Shown here in pieces: positions 60,964 to 64,000 of a stretch of DNA of 64,000 nt. This DNA is from Dysidea avara (lineage: Eukaryota; Porifera; Demospongiae; Dictyoceratida; Dysideidae). The DNA lies in assembly GCF_963678975.1 (NCBI RefSeq), contig NC_089277.1:27106672-27170671 (forward strand), read 5' to 3'. The notes beneath the pieces are model-generated. The model was not told where the DNA came from. It did not search any database and was given only the letters and a program-made list of their open reading frames with translations. The first letter of the stretch is position 1. Every line of letters begins with the position of its first letter. A program made the translations under genes and the position numbers.

Positions 60964-61205
60964 TGTGACTGGGCCTGTGACAGTACCGTATGTGGGCACA
61001 TAAAATTTGCCTACTTTTTCAAACGTTCATGGCTCATAACATTTACTAGCACCATGCTATGGCCATGCAATTTTCAGCCCTTATTAAATATGTAATTGGA
61101 CAAGTTAAAGATTGCAAATAGTGTATTGTAATACTGAGATATGCCTAATTGTGTGGCAAGGTGTAGTTTGTGCCCACATGCCCTATTTTTGCAGGCCCAG
61201 TCACA
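60964..61205. mobile_element. TGTGACTGGGCCTGC-family MITE, copy 2, overlapping NLR gene 2 stop
   Basis: TGTGACTGGGCCTG at the left; CTATTTTTGCAGGCCCAGTC then ACA at the right. The interior matches 14789-15022. The last bases supply the TGA stop of the minus-strand NLR gene. Confidence 0.75.
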
Positions 61206-63931
61206 AATTATGAATAAACCTACGTACTTCATCTTCCTTTATAAATGGTATTCTTGAGATAAATTGCTGACATATTTCATAATGCTTGAAACAACTAAGA
61301 AGAGAAAGATTCAACTTTTCTTTTCCTCTCTTTTGTCTTTGAACATTAATAACTCTTAAATGATCTTGAACTTTGTCAGAAGAGTGAAAAATGTTGTCAA
61401 GGTGTATCAGAAGTACAGTATCATTATGATCACATATTTTTTGAAGTAGTAGAACTATATCCTCCTCCTTCAAAGTTGCCATGTTATCTTTCAACCCGAT
61501 CCATTGTAAAGTTTTGTTTTTCTTCAACATGTCTGCAATAGATTCAATGCCATTACTAGTTACATTACAGCCATGTAAATTAAAAATTATTAAGCAGGTA
61601 TTGTCTTTAAGGGCTTCTGCAATCTCAGCTAAAATTTTATCGTTTACTCGATTACTGTATGACAACATCAAGAACTGAAGGTGTTTCAGAGTATGCACAA
61701 GTTCTGTTATTCCACTGATTTGATATTGGCTACATCTGATATCGAAGATGGAAATGCTGCTGTTGGTGCTACAACTATGCTTTTCATATTTTTTGAATTC
61801 ACTATTGCTACATGTCATTGACAAATACTTTAGCAAACATTCTGCCCCATATTTATCAAATGTATTGCACTGAACTATCCATCGTTTTCCACTGTGTGCT
61901 ATGCAGTAGGACAGTGCTGATAAAATGTGAGGTGTTACAGCAGATTCAGGAACAAAGAACCAACATGTCTCACCATAGAACAAGTAGCTGTTGCATACGT
62001 CCTTACACAACTGAGGATTTTGTGCCTCCATAACTGCTGCTATTAGTGTAGTCTGAAACTCTCTTGAAATGCAGCGAGACAAGTTATAAGAATACTGCTT
62101 TCCAAATTGAAAGTCGTCAGCTAATTTACTCACATCGGGAAACCTTATAAATGCATTCCTTGCAAAAGTATTCTGCATCCAGCTGAATGCTCTATAGCTT
62201 GAAATTTTAATTCTCAGACTGTAACTTTCTGGAAGACATTCTTTGAAGGAAACTGAATGAAACCTTGTGAGACCTGCATAGAATATCCAAACCATTTCTA
62301 GTTCTTTCTTGTTGAAGATGCTTTGTAGTTGCTTTTTCTGTATTGGTGCATCTTGTCGAGATAAATACCAAGCTGCAAGTAACTCCTGAAGAGTGCGATG
62401 GATAAATTCATATGTTTTGTTAATAGACTCAAAATGTCTGTGGTTGGTTATTTGCAGTAGTCCCATCCCATCAAAATTATCTAGATTTTTATCAGTTGAA
62501 TCAAAGCAGTATTCTTTTATCTTAGCCTCTGAAAAAATTAAGGTGATATCATTATGTAAGTGGTCATAAGCCATTTTACTTAGTCTAAGCAACATGTCAT
62601 CAATTTCAGGAGGTAGACTGTCTAGATCACTGATAGATGCGCTGCCATATGAAGTCCTAGTTTGATAACGTCGTAACTGAATCAGCACCAAATTTTTATA
62701 CATGCCTGTGAAAGTTTCAGGTAGTTTATAACCATTTGTGTAGAAAATGTAAAGAGAAATGCTTAGATTTATGGGAACAAACACAAAAGACTTTAAGAGT
62801 GGAAGACGTTTCAATTCAGAATCAAATTGCTCCATTAATTCTGAACCATTACTACAGTTTAGAAAATAATGTGTTATGTTTTGTGTAACTTGCTGATCAG
62901 TAAATCCAAGTATTTCAATTCTACGTTGAATGTGTTTAAGTTGTAGACTTCTAACAGCAGAAGGACGACTTGTGATTACAATTTTTGCCTCAGAAAGAAG
63001 GGCACCAGATATAAGTCGAGTAAATAAGCTACTACGTTGCCTTTTTTCTGGTAGCTCATCCCAACCTTCTAAAATAATCAATATGCCTTTACCATTTTTT
63101 TTGGAAATATCAACAGTTCCTCTTGTTAGTGGGCCAATTTGTAATTCTATTAATTCATTTAAAGTGACAGCATTGGCAACTTCTTCATCTCTCAGTTGCA
63201 AAAAGATAACGCATGCAAATGTTTGCAGTAGTTCTCCTTTTGCCCATTTTGTACACATTCGTTTAGCCAAAAATGTCTTGCCACTTCCAGGATATCCTTG
63301 TATTAAGACTACCCTACAGTTTTCAACAACTATGTCAGAATAAGAATTAAGAACTTGTCTAGTATAGGCCACTTTATTTTTAAGTAGTAAACTGTAGTAG
63401 TCAAAGAAAGTGGATTCTTTTTTATGATCCTCTTCACTAATCTCAATTAGTGCTATGTTAATATCATCGGATATTGGAAGATTAAAATTAATATCTGAAG
63501 TTTCAATGAAGGAAAAATTGGCATATTGCTTTTGTAGATAGCACTGGAATTTATATAGGCAATAGTTTGGAAAACTTTCATCTAAAGTGACAACATCCTC
63601 CTGGTTTAGCTCTATGAGAGATAATAAAAATGCTTTAAAATAATCCAATTCTTTGCCTTTCAGTATTTCTACAATATTGCTGACTTTCTTTCCTTTCTCC
63701 GAAAGGGCTGTCTCTTCATTTCTTGTAAAAAATCTTCTTTGTTTAAGACATGTAAATAAATCTTCAAAATTAATAGTTCTGATGATAGTTTCTGTGTTTG
63801 TAAGAATGCGATAGACTGCCATCATGTTTTCAGCTAAGTCATAAAAGTTGTTGTCTGAATAAAAGATGTCAAGCAGTGTCCTGAACTGGTAAGCATTGTG
63901 TACCCCCTTTACTAATGCAATCACCATAAAC
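61201..63931 (-). CDS. NLR gene 2: CARD-NACHT-LRR receptor, 5' exon outside window
   Basis: A large exon of 908 codons from the first internal ATG (63925-63927), plus four upstream bases to a clear acceptor (TGATGTTGCAG at 63932-63933). The acceptor phase matches gene 1, and the first residues after it (FMVIALVKGVH...FRTLLDIF) correspond to the end of CARD 1, so exon 1 must lie beyond position 64000. Numbering from that ATG: CARD 2 at ~47-110, Walker A GYPGSGKT 211-218, Walker B LIILEGWDELPE 283-294, TSRPSA 319-324, then EFIHRTLQELLAAWYL and NLR-type LRRs near the C-terminus (LMLSYSNRVNDK..., FNLHGCNVTSNGIESIADML). It is clearly paralogous to gene 1 along its full length. The C-terminus differs: eight extra residues end at a stop donated by an adjoining MITE. 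Confidence 0.92.
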
Positions 63932-64000
63932 CTGCAACATCACATAACACATATAATATGCTGTACATTATTATAGATGCTCAATATTACAATGTACGTA
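63932..64000 (-). other. 3' end of intron 1 of NLR gene 2
   Basis: On the minus strand this runs into TTATGTGATGTTGCAG, a good splice acceptor. The branch region is AT-rich. The rest of the intron and the CARD exon are off the window. Confidence 0.6.

Larger units (their letters stand above)
57949..61200. other. Between LITAF gene 2 and NLR gene 2
   Basis: About 3.3 kb, mostly transposons (58023-58462, 58541-58763, 59166-60268, 60964-61205). 60277-60963 has only a GCATAAT-type block near 60800-60850 and a partial motif at 60685-60699. No LITAF upstream exon could be recognised. Confidence 0.5.

Noticed and set aside
62930..63343. 137-codon plus-strand frame inside NLR gene 2
   Set aside because: Antisense shadow of the NACHT coding sequence.
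1..64000. tRNA or rRNA genes
   Set aside because: No cloverleaf-compatible sequence with both intact A and B boxes, and no conserved rRNA blocks, was noticed. A dedicated scan (tRNAscan-type) would settle it.

Overview
This window is animal (eukaryotic) genomic DNA, AT-rich, gene-poor and crowded with transposable elements. The genes are intron-containing and of metazoan type: CARD/NACHT/LRR innate-immune receptors, LITAF-domain membrane proteins, an F-box/LRR protein and an NHL beta-propeller. An early-branching animal, most likely a sponge, fits best. That placement is an inference from gene type and repeat style; no species marker was found.

Layout. An F-box/LRR gene (minus, 153-2012) opens the window, followed by about 8.5 kb of repeats. 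A NOD-like receptor (NLR) begins with a short CARD exon at 10538-10713. After a repeat-filled intron of about 7.8 kb it continues as one large exon at 18508-21190, giving an inferred 952-residue CARD-CARD-NACHT-LRR protein. A LITAF-domain gene follows on the same strand (25964-26308, two visible exons). The middle holds an NHL-repeat exon (minus, 32472-33321) and a dense mixture of MITEs, fold-back elements, LINE remnants and a 2.4-kb long-inverted-repeat element. From 45.5 to 56.9 kb lie two ~3-kb arrays of a 30-31-bp satellite, each followed by the same palindromic element and separated by a 2.9-kb terminal-inverted-repeat transposon that carries a dead LINE. The right end mirrors the left: a second LITAF gene (minus, 57531-57948) and a second NLR (minus, 61201-63931), whose first exon lies beyond the window edge.

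The main hidden structure is therefore an inverted, tail-to-tail duplication of a two-gene unit, NLR plus LITAF, with about 31 kb of repeat-rich DNA between the two LITAF genes. Both NLR copies use the same intron phase and nearly the same residues at the CARD exon junction, and both LITAF copies share the same two exon boundaries. NLRs are cytosolic STAND ATPases that oligomerise and signal through CARDs; LITAF proteins are zinc-binding monotopic proteins of endosome and lysosome membranes. Physical pairing suggests, but does not prove, a joint role in microbe sensing or handling.

A second unexplained signal is a near-palindromic motif of about 19 bp, ACTCTAATAGAGCAGTCAC. It occurs roughly twenty times on both strands, inside otherwise unrelated repeats and next to a satellite array. 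All similarity, copy-number and identity statements here were made by eye.
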